From: Halichondria panicea
Taxonomy: Eukaryota; Porifera; Demospongiae; Suberitida; Halichondriidae
Assembly: GCF_963675165.1 (NCBI RefSeq)
Contig: NC_087385.1
Span: forward strand, 4,822,412-4,886,411
Direction: 5' to 3'
Length of the DNA stretch: 64,000 bases
Under the pieces are notes generated by a model. It worked only from the letters and a program-made list of their open reading frames with translations, was not told the DNA's origin and searched no databases. The translations under genes were made by a program, and so were the position numbers. Of the stretch, positions 60,687 to 64,000 are shown piece by piece. Every line of letters begins with the position of its first letter. Position 1 is the stretch's first letter.

Positions 60687-63142
60687 ATGAGTAGTAGGCC
60701 AGTGTTTATAGCCTTGCTTGTAGTATACAGCAAGCTTACATTCGTCTTAGGAGGGTGCTTAGACTGCACAGAATGCAATGGAGGTGATGGTCAGCTCAAT
60801 GGAACTTGTAAATGTGATGGCAACTGTGATTTGTTTGGGGATTGTTGCGAGTCTGTATTCGATCTAAGCACTTGTGCAGTAGGCAATAGTGATGCTCCAC
60901 CTGGAGTTGACATTGTGTGTATTGACATTTATCCTGACAAAAGGATCCAACCTCAATATCTTGAGTCGTTTTGGATGGTGTCGAGCTGCCCCAGCAGTTG
61001 GTCGGATGATGAGGAGGCCTCAGTAAGAAAAAACTGCATAATTCTGGACAGCTCTCTCCCTCCCATCACAGATCTGGACACTGGAGGGGTCTATGCCAAT
61101 GAATACTGTGCTGTTTGCAATGGAGTTGAGAACCTGATAGTTTGGCAACCCAATCTTGGCTGCACTGTGTTTGTTTACGAGCAAATTTCGCTATTAGATT
61201 ACAATATCACTAAGCTCTTACAAGATGACCCTACTATCTTCGAAACTCAATGTCAAACCTGTTTGTATCAAATTCCTACTGTATCCAGTTACTCTCCAAG
61301 GCCTTGTATTTCAGCAGTATCCACATGTGTAAGCAAATCAGAACTAGAAGAATTAACAAGTGAACAATACAGTACTGAACACTATCAAAACTTAACAAGA
61401 GATTGTGTAACTGGACCATACGATATTCATACTGCTCAAAGTACCAATTACAGAAATAATGCATGTGCAATTTGTAATGGGGAGGATTCGTCTACTTGCA
61501 TAGTCTCTCCAATCCCAAGACTTGAGATACCTGATGAATGCATTCTACCTGAAATTATAAGTGGAACTACTACATAGGAGGAGGAGGAGGTGGTGTCTCA
61601 CCAGAGAGTGGTATTCCCTTTACCATTGCTCTGAGCAATCTCGGTGAGGGGCAAGTGGTTGTGACTGTACAAACAGAAACTGTGACTGTAATAGTAGAGT
61701 GTCCTGAAGGCCAGGCTGCTCTGGGGTTGGAGTGTAGACCTACTCTTTGCCCTGAAGGCTACGTGGAGACAGGCGGTCAATGTGCTTTTGTTGTCAAATC
61801 GATTAGCAATGCTAACATCAGTGTTCTGCAATGCTTGACTACTCTTGTAACTCTTAACAGCAATGTTACTTACATACTGCAAAGCAATGATTCTGTGCTG
61901 TTTGATGGTGAAGTGTTGACAATTGTCAAGATCGACTCTGATGGCCAGCCTGTAGTTTGCCTAAATGATTCTTTTATAGGAGATTTTGTCAACTGCCCAA
62001 CAAAATTTGTTGTTTTGAATGAGACAGAGTACGTGAAAGTGAGCAACAATACTGTTCAATCTGAAGGGATTGTATATGAGGTTATCAAATTTGATGCTGT
62101 TGGTTCAGCAATTGTCTGCCCACCCAATGAAACAACAATCAATGAAACAAGAACTGTAATCATCTACTCCTACCCTTCTGGTTATTTAGAGTTGACTTAC
62201 ATTGGATGTTCATTGTCTGTAATTGGAAGTGCTCTTGTGTTGCTCACCTATGGGCTCTTTAAAAGCCTCAGAACACTGCCTAGTCTAATCCTCATGAATC
62301 TCTCTGCTGCCATTTTAGCGAATAATCTCTTTATTCTGATTGGAGGACCTGTCACTCAGGCATTCCCGAGCGTAAAATTGTGTGCAACTGTGGCTATTTG
62401 TTTGCACTTCTTTTTCTTGGCTCAATTCATGTGGATGTCCATTATGTCATTCCAAATGGCCAAAGGATTTCATCAAGCATGGAAATTAAAGATGGTTTCA
62501 AAATCTGAACAGAAAAGTTCCACAATGGTCGTGTACTTTTTGATTGGATGGGGAACACCTTTTTTGATAGTAGCCATCTCAATAATTGTGAATTTCTCCA
62601 CTCAAAATCTGGTATTGTATGGTGTTCTGGATGATGGAAAATTAGGAAGTTGCTGGATCAACCATCTTGAATCGGCCATCATTTCGTTTATTGTCCCCCT
62701 AATCGTTTCTATGGTCATCAACTTTACCCTTTTTGTGATTGTGACTGTATTTCTCTGTCATTCGGCTAGGTCTAGTACAAGAATTGCCAACGAGAAAAGT
62801 CTTCCATATTTCCGTGTGAATGTTGCTGTGTTCTCAGTGACTGGACTTACCTGGGTGTTCGGTTTCGTAGCTCTGCTTGCTGGAACTAATTGGGCATGGT
62901 ATCCGTTTATCATCTTCAACAGTACTCAAGGTTTTATGATCTTCATTACTTTCATCCTAACTAAGCGAGTCTTAAAGCTCTACTGGAAATTCCTGCTGTG
63001 CCGAAACGACACTGTGTCTAAGTCAACAAAAGGAACGAATGTACACTCTCCAGCAGGAAATGAAGCTGTGATGGTGAATATGAACACAAATGACATTAAT
63101 GGTCAAGCTGTAATCAGCTATACTACTACAAAGAGTTTATAA
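60687..63142 (+). CDS. Family-B-like 7TM receptor with somatomedin-B domain; frame break at ~61572
   Basis: A single block without normal introns. It starts MSSRPVFIALLVVYSKLTF, a signal peptide. A somatomedin-B domain follows (CLDCTECNGGDGQLNGTCKC, CDLFGDCCES), then a Cys-rich ectodomain. This frame ends at TAG 61575-61577; the next frame, offset by one base, resumes as YIGGGGGGVSPESGIPFTIA and is then open to 63142. The second part has CPEGQAALGLECRPTLCPEG, two repeats of an LN..Y..(S)N..V...G..V/I..K.D..G...VC pattern, and a seven-helix domain from ~62180 (GYLELTYIGCSLSVIGSALV to FIIFNSTQGFMIFITFILTK), then a short cytoplasmic tail. The helices fit secretin/adhesion-type receptors; no clear GPS cleavage motif was seen. 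The break may be a sequencing or assembly error, a real mutation, or a 17-bp removal between AA|GTGG and CATAG, too short for an ordinary intron. AATAAA at 63511 follows. Confidence 0.8.
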
Positions 63143-63174
63143 TCTGTTTATTAGTTACTGTTTGCTCATTACTT

Positions 63175-63857
63175 GTACTGCCCTTTGCAGCTCACTTGGA
63201 AGTTTAGGGCAAATGGTAAATTGCAAAAAACCACTGGAGATAAGTGTAACAGTTTACATAAGTAAGCCACAATACTATAGAACAAGGGACAAAGTTTAAA
63301 TTTTGGAATAGACCAGATCTTTATGTTTTGTTGTTGTAGTTTTTCATGCTATTTGTTGTAGCTCACATATAAGCTCATGTGAAGTTTTGGCAAACAGTAT
63401 TACTGTAAAATGCAAAAAACCACTTGTAACAGTTTACAGCTAAACCACAACTTGGCCAAATCTCTATCTACAAGTACTCAGTTTGGGCTGTAGGAGTAGC
63501 TTGATTACGAAATAAACTGCCTGTTCGTCTAGCTATTTTTTAAATTGTTGACTGAGAAACAGCCTGCTGCTGAACCAGTCTCCAATTCTCTGCCACAATG
63601 ACATAGTACGCCACTTAACTCCTCTTGGTAAGGATTAGTTTTTCATGGCTACCCAACCAGTAGTTTATGCTGAATACTGTACTAGGTATAGCTAGATATC
63701 TATATATCCACATAAAGATCTGAATCCAAAATTTTAACTTTCCCTTGTTCTATATAGTATTGTGGTTTACTTGTGTAAACTGTTACACTTATCTCAAGTG
63801 GTTTTTTGCAATTGACTATTTGCTCCAAACTTCCAAGTGAGCTGCAAAGGGCAGTAC
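63175..63857. repeat. Foldback repeat downstream of the receptor
   Basis: The arms ~63175-63326 and ~63710-63857 are inverted copies (GTACTGCCCTTTGCAGCTCA and complement, AACAGTTTAC..AAGTAAGCCACAATACTATA and complement). A third partial direct copy lies at ~63358-63450 (AGCTCACATATAAGCTCATG, GCAAAAAACCAC, AACAGTTTAC). It has no coding capacity. From 63858 to the window end I see no feature. Confidence 0.7.
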
Positions 63858-64000
63858 ATGTACATGTATTGCATGTTGACACATTTTATTGTGCTGCTAA
63901 AAGGTGGGAGGGGCTCACAGTTGCAGCATTTTTAATAGGTGTTGCTACTCAATTTACACTTTACTTTCACGTAAATACTGCTGAGAACTAGCTATAGATC

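Overview
The window looks like a compact early-branching animal genome, most likely a sponge (demosponge-like). The reasons are animal-specific genes (a YAP/Yorkie co-activator with two WW domains, a Tdrd12/Yb-like piRNA-pathway protein, an ankyrin-ROC-COR-Death protein, a somatomedin-B family-B GPCR), many short introns of about 50-120 bp with GT..AG ends, intergenic gaps of only 100-500 bp, and about 58% A+T. The species assignment is inference; the gene identities come from protein motifs read through exon chains I assembled by hand, checking reading phase at most junctions.

Layout, left to right: F-box/LRR gene (+, 370-1300); PDZ-LRR gene (-, 1450-3162); ankyrin-ROC-COR-Death gene (+, 3500-8099); ER alpha-1,2-mannosidase I (-, 8225-10785); YAP (+, 11212-14107); glutamine:fructose-6-phosphate transaminase GFPT (-, 14980-22072), whose last intron holds a nested set of foldback repeats; Tdrd12/Yb-like Tudor-helicase (+, 22275-30389); V-ATPase subunit A (+, 30637-34898); a degenerate Rho-like gene (+, 35139-35864); succinyl-CoA ligase beta SUCLA2 (-, 36062-38829); the giant deubiquitinase USP9X (+, 39342-60396), whose 4.4-kb intron contains, on the opposite strand, a Ubl-RBR E3 ligase gene (48151-49245) and a decayed second copy (46209-46925); and a secretin/adhesion-type 7TM receptor with a somatomedin-B domain (+, 60687-63142), followed by a foldback repeat.

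The genes do not form one pathway. They are mostly housekeeping or regulatory genes packed in alternating orientation. Four divergent pairs share short gaps likely to act as two-way promoters (3163-3499, 10786-11211, 22073-22274, 38830-39341), and four convergent pairs end within 110-900 bp of each other. Two functional pairings stand out: an E3 ubiquitin ligase embedded antisense in a deubiquitinase gene, and a YAP gene rich in LATS-type sites. Most non-coding surprises are transposon-like: foldback/MITE elements in introns and gaps, a 56-bp minisatellite, and microsatellites or poly-C runs that sit directly on splice sites. I saw no rRNA, tRNA, CRISPR or prokaryotic feature.
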